Source: Paraburkholderia ferrariae NBRC 106233 (GTDB taxonomy: Bacteria > Pseudomonadota > Gammaproteobacteria > Burkholderiales > Burkholderiaceae). From it: DNA of 64,000 nt. The DNA lies in contig NZ_BAYB01000004.1 in NCBI RefSeq assembly GCF_000685035.1, positions 124,001-188,000 on the forward strand, read 5' to 3'. The notes under the pieces were generated by a model. The model made no database searches, was not told the DNA's origin, and was given only the letters and a program-made list of their open reading frames with translations. The position numbers and the translations under genes were made by a program. This document shows positions 25,805 through 35,439 of this stretch, piece by piece. Each line of letters begins with the position of its first letter. Within the stretch, counting starts at the first letter, position 1.

Positions 25805-26999
25805 AGAAACGTCGCGCAATGTTATTGCGCCTGATACTGACCCGGCGAAGGTCACCGATACCATAAACGGTGACCTTGCGAACCAGCCGATCGATCGCGG
25901 CATGCCGGAACTGGGGCAGCAGGGTGGCCGAGCCCGTGCCTGGTGGCTTGCGCCGCTGGTCATCGTGGCTCTCGTGATCGGTGGAGCGGCCTGGACGATC
26001 CACGGGTTTCTTGTGCGGCACGATGCGGCGGAGAAGGCCAGACGGGATGCCGTACAGGGTCAGCCGTCCCAGGGACGGGTGTTCGGCGACGGGAACCCAC
26101 CGGCATCGGCTGCTGCCGCCGCAACCAGCCCGGCGGGAGCAGCCGCCGTTGCGTCGGCTCCCGCTGCGGTATCGACGCGGCAGGCACCCGTACACACTGC
26201 ACCAGCTCGCAGCTACTACGACGCACCGCTACTCGCCACCGGAGGTACGGGCGCAGGCAATGGCCCTGCCGACGAAGGGGCAGGCCCGACGGCATCTGCG
26301 CCAGGCGTTTCGCCAGGAGCGACTGTCGTATCCGGCAGCCAGTCTCAGGGAAGCGGTCCTTTGGCCCAGGCATTGACGCCGACGGTGACGTCCAAAGTGC
26401 GCGCGGGCTTTCTCGGCAATCGCAGCCTGATCCTCGCGGAAGGCGCCAAGATCGACTGCGCAGGCGATACGGCATTTGATTCGACCCAGGCGGGTATCTC
26501 GACCTGCACGGTGACGAAGAACGTCTATTCGGATGACGGCCGTGTCGTGCTGATCGAGCGCGGCTCGCAGATTAACAGCGAGTACCGCTCGAACCTGGCG
26601 CCCGGACAGAAGCGGGTATTCATCCTGTCGGCACGCATCAAGACCCCCGAAGGTGTGACCGTCGAGATCGATTCTCCCGCGGCGGACGCGCTGGGGCGCA
26701 TCGGCGTGAGCGGCTACGTGAACAATCACTGGGGCGAGCGTATCGGCGCGGCCATGCTGCTTGGCATGACGCAGGATGCGATCGGGTATCTCGCGACGCG
26801 TGGCGGCAACAGCAACGGCTCGGTCGTATTCGAGAACACGCAGCAGCAGGGCAATGACATGGCCTCGCGCGTGCTTGACAGCACGATCAACATTCCGCCC
26901 ACACTGACACAGAACCAGGGGGCCGAGTTCGCGATTATCGTTGCCCGGGATCTGGACTTCAGTCCGGTCTACGCGCTGGAGCCAGGGGGTACGCGATGA
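25797..26999 (+). CDS. virB10: VirB10 core channel protein
   Basis: 400 residues: cytoplasmic tail, single membrane segment near residues 49-69 (WWLAPLVIVALVIGGAAW), a long Ala/Pro/Ser-rich periplasmic linker, then the conserved beta-barrel domain with LILAEGAKIDCAGDTAFDS, LIERGSQINSEYRSNLAPGQ and IDSPAADALGRIGVSGYV. It spans both membranes and senses the VirB11/VirD4 energy state. Ends in an ATGA overlap with virB11. Confidence 0.93.
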   Translation: MNEETSRNVIAPDTDPAKVTDTINGDLANQPIDRGMPELGQQGGRARAWWLAPLVIVALVIGGAAWTIHGFLVRHDAAEKARRDAVQGQPSQGRVFGDGNPPASAAAAATSPAGAAAVASAPAAVSTRQAPVHTAPARSYYDAPLLATGGTGAGNGPADEGAGPTASAPGVSPGATVVSGSQSQGSGPLAQALTPTVTSKVRAGFLGNRSLILAEGAKIDCAGDTAFDSTQAGISTCTVTKNVYSDDGRVVLIERGSQINSEYRSNLAPGQKRVFILSARIKTPEGVTVEIDSPAADALGRIGVSGYVNNHWGERIGAAMLLGMTQDAIGYLATRGGNSNGSVVFENTQQQGNDMASRVLDSTINIPPTLTQNQGAEFAIIVARDLDFSPVYALEPGGTR

Positions 27000-28135
27000 A
27001 CGCGTCGGCCCATATCCTGAGCGAAGCGCCGGTACCGGCCGACGGCCTGCTGCCGAGGCTGGCAGAGGATGCTTCGGTGCGCGAGCTGATGCGCCCACTC
27101 GCGGGGCTGCTCGCAGACCCGGCGCTCACGGAGCTGGTGATCAACCGGCCGCAGCGCGTGCTGACCGAAACCCATCTCGGATGGCAGGCACACGACTGTG
27201 CGGACCTCGACTTCGAGCGCCTGATGTCATTCGCGGTGGCGATCGCCACCCTCACGAACCAGGAGGTCTCGGCGCTGCATCCGGTGCTCTCCGCGCTGCT
27301 GCCCGGTGATGCGCGCGTCCAGATCGTGATCCCGCCGGTGGTGCCGCCGCGTACCGTATCGGTGACGATCCGCCGTCCGTCGTCGCGCGAGAAGACACTC
27401 GACGCCTACGGCAACGAGGGCCTGTTCGCGCAGACCACGTGGCACCGCCCGGCTGGACTCGATGAGGCAATGCCGGCACTGCGTCAACTGGATCGTGATC
27501 TCGCCAGGTGCCTCGAAGCGCGCGAGTTCCCTGCGTTCTTCGAGCGGGCGGTGCGCGGCCGGCTGAACCTTGTGATCGCGGGCAGTACGGGCTCGGGCAA
27601 GACGAGCTTCATGAAGACGCTGTGCCGGTCCATCCCGGCTACTGAACGCATCGTGACGATCGAGGATGTGCGCGAGCTCTTTATCCATCACATCGAGAAC
27701 TGCGTCCACCTGATTTACAGCAAGGGTGGCCACGGCCACGCACGGGTGACACCTGCGGATCTGATCGCAAGCTCGATGCGCATGCGCCCTGATCGAGTGC
27801 TGCTCGCCGAACTGCGAGGCAGCGAAGCGTACGACTTCCTGAAGCTGCTGACGACCGGGCACTCCGGTTCGATCACGAGCTATCACGCGTCCAGCGCATC
27901 GGTCGCCATCGAGCGGTTCTCGCTGATGGCGAAGGAACATCCCGAAGCCGCCACATGGGACGACGTCGCACTGCGTCGGCTGCTCTTCATGACGATCGAC
28001 GTGGTGGCGCACATGGAGGCCACCGCACTCTTCGATGAATCTGGCGCTCAGACCGGCCGACGCTGGTCGATGACGGAGGTCTGGTTCGATCCGCTGCGCC
28101 GCCATCAGACGGACTATCACGCGGATTTCCGGTGA
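26996..28135 (+). CDS. virB11: VirB11 traffic ATPase
   Basis: 379 residues. Walker A GSTGSGKTSFMKTL, Asp box ERIVTIEDVRELF, Walker B MRPDRVLLAELRGSEAYDFL and the His box TGHSGSITSYHASS are all present in order. The N-terminal domain (LTELVINRPQRVLTE) is also typical. A hexameric ATPase that switches the system between pilus assembly and DNA transfer. The next gene, the N-terminal part of VirD4, follows after 14 bases. Confidence 0.95.
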   Translation: MNASAHILSEAPVPADGLLPRLAEDASVRELMRPLAGLLADPALTELVINRPQRVLTETHLGWQAHDCADLDFERLMSFAVAIATLTNQEVSALHPVLSALLPGDARVQIVIPPVVPPRTVSVTIRRPSSREKTLDAYGNEGLFAQTTWHRPAGLDEAMPALRQLDRDLARCLEAREFPAFFERAVRGRLNLVIAGSTGSGKTSFMKTLCRSIPATERIVTIEDVRELFIHHIENCVHLIYSKGGHGHARVTPADLIASSMRMRPDRVLLAELRGSEAYDFLKLLTTGHSGSITSYHASSASVAIERFSLMAKEHPEAATWDDVALRRLLFMTIDVVAHMEATALFDESGAQTGRRWSMTEVWFDPLRRHQTDYHADFR

Positions 28136-28149
28136 AGGGGTAACAGGCC

Positions 28150-28551
28150 ATGGACATCGGAAAGGGAACTGCAACGGGACGGTCGACCAGCAAGGCGATC
28201 GGCTACCACGTGATGCTTGTGCTGGTCACGCTTGCGGTCATGGCCGCTGCGGCGGCCGGGCTGACGCTTGCCCTCTGGCTGGCTTCGTTTTTCTTCGTCG
28301 CGAGTCAGCACGTCAACCCGCTTCATGCCGGGTTTCATGCGTGGCCGGATGCGGCGATGGCCTGGTACGACGGACACCTGCCGAAGCAGGGGCGGCGGCT
28401 CGCCGGGGCCGCGCTGTTCGGCCTGCTGCTGGCGTTCGGCGCGCCCGCGCTCGGCGTTTACACGCTTCTGGAACAGTCCAGGCGCCGGCGCCTCTACGGC
28501 AGCGCGCGGTTCGCAAACGAGGCGGACATCCGCCGGGCAGGACTGCTATGA
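28150..28551 (+). CDS. VirD4 N-terminal membrane domain as a separate protein
   Basis: 133 residues with two hydrophobic segments (VMLVLVTLAVMAAAAAGLTL and LAGAALFGLLLAFGAPALGV) and ending RLYGSARFANEADIRRAGLL. That ending is the segment that in single-chain VirD4/TraG proteins leads straight into the nucleotide-binding domain. Here it stops at TGA, and the ATPase domain restarts at an ATG overlapping that stop. The membrane part normally anchors the coupling protein to VirB10. Either a genuine split coupling protein or a recent frameshift. Confidence 0.75.
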   Translation: MDIGKGTATGRSTSKAIGYHVMLVLVTLAVMAAAAAGLTLALWLASFFFVASQHVNPLHAGFHAWPDAAMAWYDGHLPKQGRRLAGAALFGLLLAFGAPALGVYTLLEQSRRRRLYGSARFANEADIRRAGLL

Positions 28552-30329
28552 ACACGAGGGCGACTTCAGGCGCGTACAGCGACCCGCCGCTGGTCGTGGG
28601 CATCTGGCGTGGCCGCTATCTGCGGTTCACCGGGCAGCAGTTCGTGCTGCTCGCAGCGCCGGCCCGTTCGGGCAAGGGTGTGGGCATCGTGGTGCCCAAT
28701 CTGCTCAGCTACCCGGATTCGGTGATTGTGCTCGATATCAAGCAGGAGAACTTCAATCTCACTGCGGGATTCCGACGTGCGCACGGGCACGATGTGTACC
28801 TGTTCAACCCGTTTGCGGAGGACGGCCGTACGCACCGGTATAACCCGCTGTCGGCGATCCCGGACAGCGTATTCCGCGTTGGCGACATCCTGGCGATTGG
28901 CTACGCGCTGTATCCGGTCGGCGGTCACGACGACTTCTGGAAGGACCAGGCACGCAACCTCTTTCTCGGTATCGTGCTGCTGCTGTGCGAGTGGCGCGAT
29001 GTGCGTCGCACCGGCAACACCGATGTGCCCGACTACCCGGTGACGATGGGTGAGGTACTGCGGCAGTCATCGGGAAACGGCATGCCCGTCAAGGCATACC
29101 TGCAGCAGGCGCTGTTGCAGAACCGGCGGCTGCTCAGTGGCGCGTGCGCCGACGCGCTCAACCGCTTTCTCGCGAACGACGACAAGGTGCTCGCCAGCAT
29201 CCTCGCGACGTTCAATGCGCCGCTCACGATCTGGGCCAATCCGATTGTCGACGCCGCGACGAGTGCCAGCGACTTCGACCCACGTAACGTCCGGAAGCGC
29301 CGCATGTCGGTCTATATTGGCATTACACCGGACCATCTGACGGAGGCCGCGCTCCTGGTGAACCTCGTGTTCTCGCAGGTTGTCAACCTGAACACGAAGG
29401 AACTGCCGCAGGACAACCCGGAGCTGAAGTACCAGTGCCTGCTTTTGATGGACGAACTCACGTCGGTCGGCAAGATCCACATCATCGCCCGCGCTGTCGC
29501 CTATATGGCGGGATACAACCTGAGGCTGCTCTCGATCGTGCAGTCGGTGTCGCAGCTTGAGTCGGTCTATGGCCGGGCGGATGCCAGGACGTTCGTCACC
29601 AATCACGCGATGCAGATCATCTACGCGCCGCGTGAGCAGAAGGACGCGAACGAATACTCGGAGATGCTCGGTACCTTCACAGACCGCTCGCGCAGCGTGA
29701 GCCGATCGAACGCGATCTTCGGCGGTCGCGGCGGGTCGAGCGAGAGTTTCTCCGAGCAGCGCCGGCCGCTGCTGCTGCCACAGGAACTCAAGGAGCTCGG
29801 GCGGGACAGCGAAATCATCCTGCTCGAAAACACGAAGCCGATCCTGGCGGAGCGGATCTGCTACTGGCGTGATCCCGTTTTCACGTCACGCCTGGTGGCT
29901 GCGCCAGCAATTCCAGCGATGGATCTCGTGCGTTTCATCACCCAGGTCGAGCGGCGGGTGAGGGATGTGCAACCGGACGACGTGGACGAAGCCGGTGTGA
30001 TGCACATTCCCCCTGAGTATCTGGAAGTGCTGCAGGCCTGGGATCCGCGCGACCTGCCGCGGGATCTCAACGACGTGAGTGACGAAGAGGCGGCCGCCTA
30101 CGTCGAGCGACATTTCATGCTGCTGGGTGTGCCAGCTACGCGCGTTGCCATGGCGGCGCGGCGGCTGTCGCCGACCGATCTCGACGTCGCGGAGTTGCGA
30201 CCCACTGAAAGGGCGCCTGGGCGCAAGACCAGGCGCGCCTCCGGCGCACCGCGTACGCCACGTGGGCGAGCGGCATCGCGCACGGCTGACGGCTCGAACG
30301 TCGTGCCGCTTCACGGAGAACGCCGATGA
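28548..30329 (+). CDS. virD4: VirD4/TraG coupling protein, ATPase domain
   Basis: 593 residues. After a short linker comes VVGIWRGRYLRFTGQQ, then the P-loop APARSGKGVG at about residues 38-46, YPDSVIVLDIKQENFNLTAGF, Walker B region CLLLMDELTSVGKI and the conserved LRLLSIVQSVSQLESVYG. The family function is to dock the relaxosome to the channel. The protein lacks its own membrane anchor, which is encoded by the preceding overlapping gene. The basic C-terminal tail (RKTRRASGAPRTPRGR) is Arg-rich and may bind DNA. Ends with ATGA overlap to the primase-like gene. Confidence 0.9.
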   Translation: MNTRATSGAYSDPPLVVGIWRGRYLRFTGQQFVLLAAPARSGKGVGIVVPNLLSYPDSVIVLDIKQENFNLTAGFRRAHGHDVYLFNPFAEDGRTHRYNPLSAIPDSVFRVGDILAIGYALYPVGGHDDFWKDQARNLFLGIVLLLCEWRDVRRTGNTDVPDYPVTMGEVLRQSSGNGMPVKAYLQQALLQNRRLLSGACADALNRFLANDDKVLASILATFNAPLTIWANPIVDAATSASDFDPRNVRKRRMSVYIGITPDHLTEAALLVNLVFSQVVNLNTKELPQDNPELKYQCLLLMDELTSVGKIHIIARAVAYMAGYNLRLLSIVQSVSQLESVYGRADARTFVTNHAMQIIYAPREQKDANEYSEMLGTFTDRSRSVSRSNAIFGGRGGSSESFSEQRRPLLLPQELKELGRDSEIILLENTKPILAERICYWRDPVFTSRLVAAPAIPAMDLVRFITQVERRVRDVQPDDVDEAGVMHIPPEYLEVLQAWDPRDLPRDLNDVSDEEAAAYVERHFMLLGVPATRVAMAARRLSPTDLDVAELRPTERAPGRKTRRASGAPRTPRGRAASRTADGSNVVPLHGERR

Positions 30330-32239
30330 ATGCCCAATACCTGAGCGAAGAAGAACGCGCCCGTGCGGCACTCGCCATGATCCCTGCCGGGGACTACATG
30401 ACGTGGGTCGATATGGCGTTCGCGCTCAAGCAGGGATTTGGCGAAGCGGGCTTCGACATCTGGGACGAGTGGAGCCGAACCGCCCACAACTACAGCGAGC
30501 GTGCGGCGCGGGTGACGTGGCGCTCGGCTGGCGAGTCAGGCGGCAAGACGCTTGCCTCTCTCTTCTGGCTCGCACAGCAGCACGGTTTCGATGTCAGGGG
30601 CTCGCGCGCAGCGATGGATCCTGCGGAGCGGCTGCGCGTGTCGCCGCCCCGTCAATCCGTGGACGGGGCGGGGCAGGACGGCAGGGTCGAGGCTCGCGTG
30701 CGCGCGCAACAGGCTGCGGTCGCGCGGGAGGCGCTGGCAATCTGGAAGTGGGCGCGGCCGGTGAGCCCCGGACATCCGTATCTCGGACGCAAGCAGGTGA
30801 GGGCCGTTCCGACGCTGCGCGAGCTGGAGGCCGAAGAGTTGCACGCGCTGCTCGGATACGCGCCGCGTAGTGCCGAAGAGCTGCTCACGGGCCGCGTGCT
30901 GGTCGTGCCGGTCCGCATCGGCGACACCCTCTCGACGCTGGAACTGATCGATGCCGAAGGGCGCAAGTCGGCTCTCGCAGGTGGCGCGAAGTCGGGCGGC
31001 TACTGGGTGGTGGAACCAGACCGGTTCCGTGATGGCGCCGTGACGCCCATCCTGATCGCCGAAGGCGTGGCAACGGCGCTGGCAGCATGGCAGTCGACCG
31101 GCTGGTTCAGCGTCGCCGCACTGTCGAGCGGCAACCTGAGGCCGGTGGCGGCGATGTGGCGCGGCCGGTACCCGGAAGCGGAGATGCTGGTGCTCGCCGA
31201 TCTCGGTGCCGGGTATGAGCATGCGAAGCAGGCCGCGCTCAGCACGTCATCGCTGCTGGCCGAGCCACGCTTCGCGTCGCAGGCACGGATTGCCGGCGAG
31301 GTGCCGACTGATTTCGACGACATGGCGGTGCTCTCCGGGCCCGGTGTCGTTGGTGAGATTTTACGGGAGTCGCTGTACGGAGCACCGCAACGGGATGTAG
31401 CCGACGGACAGGCCGTGGTTGCACAGGGATCGGACGGCGCACTGAAGGAAGATCATGCACTGAAGGAGGACCATGCAATGGGCAATGTGAAAGAGAAACT
31501 CGTGGGAGATGGAGAGGTTTCCGGTCGGCACCGTACTTCGCGTCGTCGGGCCGGCCATCAGGATGCGCTGGAACCGACGCGGCAGGAGAGCACGGCATCG
31601 GCACCAGAGCCGGCAACTGCCCAGGCACAGTCGCAGCCGCCGGACCCGGACCGGCGGGAAGTGGATGCGTCGAAGCCAGCTCCCGCACCGGAGCGCGGCG
31701 TGGACGCGTCGGCGCGCCGGCAGGTGGGCGAACCACTGTACGGACTGGACGAGGTACCAGGCGAGATCAGGGCACTCGCGCAGCACCGCTTCGGCGCGCA
31801 GATCCGTATGGCGACGCCCCGCGAGAACGGTGGCCCGTACCGCGGTGAGGTGTTCAACACGGAGCACTATCTGATCCAGGAGGTGTCCACGCGTAGCGTT
31901 GTGTTCCATGAGAAGTCGGACATGGAGTTCGTCTCGGACCGGCTGCGGTGGATGGACGAGAACCAGCGCCTCAATGGGGCGGAGGTGCAGGTCGGCTACG
32001 ACGGCGCACGGGCGAAAGTGTATCCGTGGGACCGTGCGCGCGACCAGCTCGAGCGCACGGTGGCATCGCTGAAGAAGTCTGCCCGCGAGGTGGGTTTCGG
32101 AAACGACCTCGACGCAACTCTTGACCAGCTGCAGGCCACGTCGTGGACCCGGGTGAGGGAAGCACGGGCTGCGGCACTCGCGCAGTCGAAAGAGCGCACC
32201 GGCCGCGAGCAGGAGCAGGGACAGGGGCAGCAACGCTGA
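30326..32239 (+). CDS. Conjugative primase-like protein (PriCT-2, Toprim and KfrB-like domains)
   Basis: 637 residues. The first 90 (DYMTWVDMAFALKQGFGEAG, WDEWSRTAHNYSE) look like a PriCT-2 domain. Residues about 150-350 contain a Toprim-like core (ILIAEGVATALAAW, then LVLADLGAGYEHAKQAA). A Glu/Asp/Ala-rich linker follows with a tandem repeat of LKEDHA. The C-terminal part (PYRGEVFNTEHYLIQEVSTR, SVVFHEKSD) resembles the KfrB-type domain seen at the ends of plasmid transfer proteins. It would prime or process the transferred strand. Stands in the virD4-to-relaxase operon. Confidence 0.7.
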   Translation: MNAQYLSEEERARAALAMIPAGDYMTWVDMAFALKQGFGEAGFDIWDEWSRTAHNYSERAARVTWRSAGESGGKTLASLFWLAQQHGFDVRGSRAAMDPAERLRVSPPRQSVDGAGQDGRVEARVRAQQAAVAREALAIWKWARPVSPGHPYLGRKQVRAVPTLRELEAEELHALLGYAPRSAEELLTGRVLVVPVRIGDTLSTLELIDAEGRKSALAGGAKSGGYWVVEPDRFRDGAVTPILIAEGVATALAAWQSTGWFSVAALSSGNLRPVAAMWRGRYPEAEMLVLADLGAGYEHAKQAALSTSSLLAEPRFASQARIAGEVPTDFDDMAVLSGPGVVGEILRESLYGAPQRDVADGQAVVAQGSDGALKEDHALKEDHAMGNVKEKLVGDGEVSGRHRTSRRRAGHQDALEPTRQESTASAPEPATAQAQSQPPDPDRREVDASKPAPAPERGVDASARRQVGEPLYGLDEVPGEIRALAQHRFGAQIRMATPRENGGPYRGEVFNTEHYLIQEVSTRSVVFHEKSDMEFVSDRLRWMDENQRLNGAEVQVGYDGARAKVYPWDRARDQLERTVASLKKSAREVGFGNDLDATLDQLQATSWTRVREARAAALAQSKERTGREQEQGQGQQR

Positions 32240-32284
32240 GCGTGCGACGCTCTGCCCGCCAGTGCAGTGATCAGAGGGAGATCC

Positions 32285-33844
32285 ATGATGGATGAAACCG
32301 CAACTTCTTCCGGCCCGCATGCCGACGAACCTGTCATCAACGTGATCGAGCCGGACCCGCCACCCATCCCGGATCCGCAGGGCGGGGCCGCGGGCGCGAG
32401 GCGTTTCGATCAGACCGCGGCCGACGCACTGGCCGCGCGCCGGCGCCGCGAGTTCGATGCAGCGCGGGCGCGGCTGCGCGATCAGGCCATCCAGGCGGAC
32501 GCCCCGTCGCAGGCCACTGTACGGCAACCGGCGTCTCAGGCGGCGTCCCGTGGCACCGACGACGCATCCGCAACGCGCTGGGCACCGCTGGGCAGTCCGC
32601 CGGAGACGGTGCGCAAGCGCTACCTGCGGGCGGGCAACCAGTATTTCCTGAAGGATGCGCCGCATCAGCTCGCGTTCGAGGACATCGGCCGGTATCTGGT
32701 CACAGAGCACAACCGGCCCGATGTCGTCGAGTCGATGGTCGACATGGCCCGTGCGAAGGCCTGGGGGCGGATCCGGGTGTCGGGTCACGAGCAGTTCCGG
32801 CGAGAGGTGTGGGTACAGGCAACGCTGCTCGGCATCGAGGTGAGCGGATACGAGCCGAAGGCAGTCGACTTCGCCCGTCTGGCCGAAGGCCGCCGTGACC
32901 GGATGACGAACCGCATCGACGTGATGGAAACGACCGCGGCCGCGCAGGATCCTGCGAATCGACCAGAAGCGCCCGAGGTGGCGCCTGGCCCCACCGAATC
33001 ACAGGCGGCGCAACCGACGAGGCGCGATGCTCCCCGGCAGCCAGAGGCTCGTGCGCTGGCTCCGCCCGCGCCGGCGGAGCCGCCCCGAACCGCTCCAGCC
33101 TCCGAAACGGGGCCGCGCGTTGCCGAGTCCGAGGGACAGGAGCGGCAGCGCTATATGGGCGAACTGGTCGAGCATGGCGGTGCGCCATATCAGCACAATC
33201 CTGCGCGCAGCGATTCGTATTACGTCGTCTATCGCGATACTGGTGGTGCGGACCATGTTGTCTGGGGTGTGGATCTGGAACGGGCCGTGGCGGACTCCGG
33301 CGTGCTCGCCGGACAGCAGGTCATGCTCGAAAACCTTGGCCGGCGTCTCGTGACAGTGAAGGTCCCGGTTCTCGACGCGACGGGAAACGTGATCGGCGAA
33401 GCGGAAAGTGAGGTCTATCGCAATACCTGGCAGGTCGATGTCGTGGGACAGGAGCGGACACCGTCGCGCCCTAGGGCGACAGAGAGACAGGGCGAAGCCG
33501 GAAGAAGTGAAGCTGCTGTGCCGGCGACGCCCGAAGAGGCGCAGACCGCCCGTCGGCGCGAGCCTTCCATCGCGTCTCCCGGGGAGCGCGTCGTGCAGAT
33601 GGCGGTGCTGACCGCCGCGATGCGGCAGCAAGGTTTCAGCGAGCGATCCATTGCACGCGTGCAGCAGCGCGCGCAACGGCTGCTGAGCGCGCTCGAGTCC
33701 GAGGGTGTCACGGTTCCACGACCGCACGTATTCGATCCCGAGGCGCCCTCTACGCGCAGCCGCCGGACCCGCACGGCTACGGAGCGCGTCCCGAGCCGTG
33801 AGGTAGAGCGTGGCCCGACAGAACCCGCGCCACCGTCTCTGTAG
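32285..33844 (+). CDS. LPD7-domain conjugation protein
   Basis: 519 residues; AGGGAG precedes the ATG pair at 32285/32288. Residues about 110-190 (RYLRAGNQYFLKDAPHQLAF, MVDMARAKAWGRIRVSGHEQ, RREVWVQATLLGIEVSGYEP) match the large polyvalent-protein domain LPD7 usually found behind relaxases. A second folded part (YYVVYRDTGGADHVVWGVDL, AGQQVMLENLGRRLVTVKV) resembles the tail of TraI-type proteins. In many plasmids these domains are fused to the relaxase; here they are a separate gene upstream of it. A degraded copy of the C-terminus is found at 37756. Confidence 0.65.
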   Translation: MMDETATSSGPHADEPVINVIEPDPPPIPDPQGGAAGARRFDQTAADALAARRRREFDAARARLRDQAIQADAPSQATVRQPASQAASRGTDDASATRWAPLGSPPETVRKRYLRAGNQYFLKDAPHQLAFEDIGRYLVTEHNRPDVVESMVDMARAKAWGRIRVSGHEQFRREVWVQATLLGIEVSGYEPKAVDFARLAEGRRDRMTNRIDVMETTAAAQDPANRPEAPEVAPGPTESQAAQPTRRDAPRQPEARALAPPAPAEPPRTAPASETGPRVAESEGQERQRYMGELVEHGGAPYQHNPARSDSYYVVYRDTGGADHVVWGVDLERAVADSGVLAGQQVMLENLGRRLVTVKVPVLDATGNVIGEAESEVYRNTWQVDVVGQERTPSRPRATERQGEAGRSEAAVPATPEEAQTARRREPSIASPGERVVQMAVLTAAMRQQGFSERSIARVQQRAQRLLSALESEGVTVPRPHVFDPEAPSTRSRRTRTATERVPSREVERGPTEPAPPSL

Positions 33845-33854
33845 GAGCACAGGC

Positions 33855-34376
33855 ATGCCCACACGTGCGCGACTGTGTGTGGATCTTGGGCGAGCGAAAT
33901 CACGTTGGGAGGCATGGTGTGCGCTTCATGGCGTAACGGCGGCCGACGCTGTCCGGCAACTGGTCCACGGTGTGCTGAGCCAGGGCGAGTCGCAAGACGG
34001 GGTGCCTGTGTCCGGGCATCTTCGCCTTCCGGTCGACGGGCATCGCGAACGCATCGAGATCCGTCTCACCCAGGAAGAACTCGAAGTGGCCAGACGACGT
34101 GCATTGACTGGTGGAATGAATGTCAATCGCTGGATGGTTGCGGTGATCCGCGCGCAGCTCGTGCATGAGCCGCAACTGGGCGAGCGCGAGATGCGACTGC
34201 TTGCAGACTCGAACCAGCATCTGGCCACGATCGTGACGCTGCTCGGACGGTTGCAGGCGCACGGTGGCGCGCGCGAGGCGGGGCGCGTGCTTGAGGACAC
34301 GCGTGCCGTGATTGATACGCACCTGCGCACGGTCATGCAGGTGCTGCGCGCCAACCTCGATCGCTGGAGCCGCTAG
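33855..34376 (+). CDS. MobC-like relaxosome accessory protein
   Basis: 173 residues, with a ribbon-helix-helix-like centre (ERIEIRLTQEELEVARRRAL, then MNVNRWMVAVIRAQLV) and a helical C-terminus (SNQHLATIVTLLGRLQAHGG ... TVMQVLRANLDRW). Proteins like this bind oriT and help the relaxase melt DNA. It lies one base before the relaxase start. A decayed paralogue precedes the second relaxase with the ribbon part deleted. Confidence 0.75.
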   Translation: MPTRARLCVDLGRAKSRWEAWCALHGVTAADAVRQLVHGVLSQGESQDGVPVSGHLRLPVDGHRERIEIRLTQEELEVARRRALTGGMNVNRWMVAVIRAQLVHEPQLGEREMRLLADSNQHLATIVTLLGRLQAHGGAREAGRVLEDTRAVIDTHLRTVMQVLRANLDRWSR

Positions 34377-34377
34377 C

Positions 34378-35427
34378 ATGTCGTTCCCGAAAACCTGGGT
34401 CGACCAGATGCTGCTGAACTGGGGAGACCGGCTCTTTCATGATGCGCTACGGCATGTGCGTGCACCGCGCATGTCACGCGGCGAACTGCAACGCGATGTA
34501 CGACGCATGCGCGAGCAGCTTGCCCGCACGCTCAGGCGTACCCCGGAGGTGATGGTCAAGATCACGAACAAGGCGTCCGGCGCACAGGGCATGGGCGCAG
34601 TGCGCCGTCATCTGCGCTACATCTCGCGTAACGGGAGGGTCGAGCTCGAGGATCAGGACGGGACGACCATGCTCGGCCGTGAGGCACTGGACGATCTGAC
34701 GGATGCATGGCACCTCGGTGGCTGGGGTATCCCGGAAGAAAGCCGCAGGCGGGAAGTGTTCAACGTGCTGCTCTCGATGCCGCCCGGCACAGACCGGCAG
34801 GCGGTACGCAACGCCGCGCGCGCGTTCGCGGCGGAGGAATTCGGCGACGGCAGGCGGTACGTCTTTGCCGTGCACGATGACGAGGCGCATCCGCACGTGC
34901 ATCTGACGGTCCAGGTACGCGGATCGGACGGAAAGCGGCTCAATCCGCGAAAGCAGGATCTGCAGCGCTGGCGCGAGCGGTTTGCAAGGCAGTTGCGCGA
35001 GCACGGTGTCGAAGCCAATGCGACGCACCGACTAGCCAGGGGCGAGACGCGCCGCCATCCGAAACAGGCCGTCGTACACATGGTTGCACGTGGTGATGCA
35101 CCACTTTACTGGCGGCCGGAGCTCGACGACTACGCACGCCTTGCCTTGTGGGACGCGCACGCCGGTGCGCTCGAAGCGTGGCAGGGCGTGGCGCATGCAA
35201 TGGCTGGCTCGCAGAGTTCGGACGATCGCGGCCTGGCGGCAGTGGTCATGGACTTCGTTCAGACTATGCCGGTGCAGCACGAAGGGCCATCGGTGGAGCG
35301 TAACGGGCGACACGAACAGCGACGGCGTCGCAAACCAGTTCACGCGCAGGGGTTGCGTCACGCAGGCCGTAGTGAAGGGCAACGGGAACTGTTTCCGGAT
35401 GAGCCGGATGCCGGGGTGGAGCGCTAG
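34378..35427 (+). CDS. MobP-type relaxase 1 (VirD2-like)
   Basis: 349 residues. The metal-binding three-His motif is HDDEAHPHVHLTVQV with His at about 166, 171, 173 and 175. Upstream lie MVKITNKASGAQGMGAVRRH and LRYISRNGRVELED, the usual relaxase N-domain; the nicking Tyr is probably in that early segment (Tyr before ISRNG). It cleaves oriT and pilots the strand through the channel. The tail is basic. Preceded by the MobC-like gene, followed by a decayed methylase. About 60 percent similar by eye to the relaxase at 38265. Confidence 0.88.
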   Translation: MSFPKTWVDQMLLNWGDRLFHDALRHVRAPRMSRGELQRDVRRMREQLARTLRRTPEVMVKITNKASGAQGMGAVRRHLRYISRNGRVELEDQDGTTMLGREALDDLTDAWHLGGWGIPEESRRREVFNVLLSMPPGTDRQAVRNAARAFAAEEFGDGRRYVFAVHDDEAHPHVHLTVQVRGSDGKRLNPRKQDLQRWRERFARQLREHGVEANATHRLARGETRRHPKQAVVHMVARGDAPLYWRPELDDYARLALWDAHAGALEAWQGVAHAMAGSQSSDDRGLAAVVMDFVQTMPVQHEGPSVERNGRHEQRRRRKPVHAQGLRHAGRSEGQRELFPDEPDAGVER

Positions 35428-35439
35428 GCAGAGGAGGCC

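Noticed and set aside
28540..28555. Programmed -1 or +1 frameshift joining the two VirD4 parts
   Set aside because: No slippery heptamer or clear stimulatory hairpin at the overlap; translational coupling through ATGA explains it more simply, although frameshifting is not excluded.
31440..31480. LKEDHA tandem repeat in the primase-like protein as a functional motif
   Set aside because: Two copies of an 18-base unit in a low-complexity linker; probably simple replication slippage.
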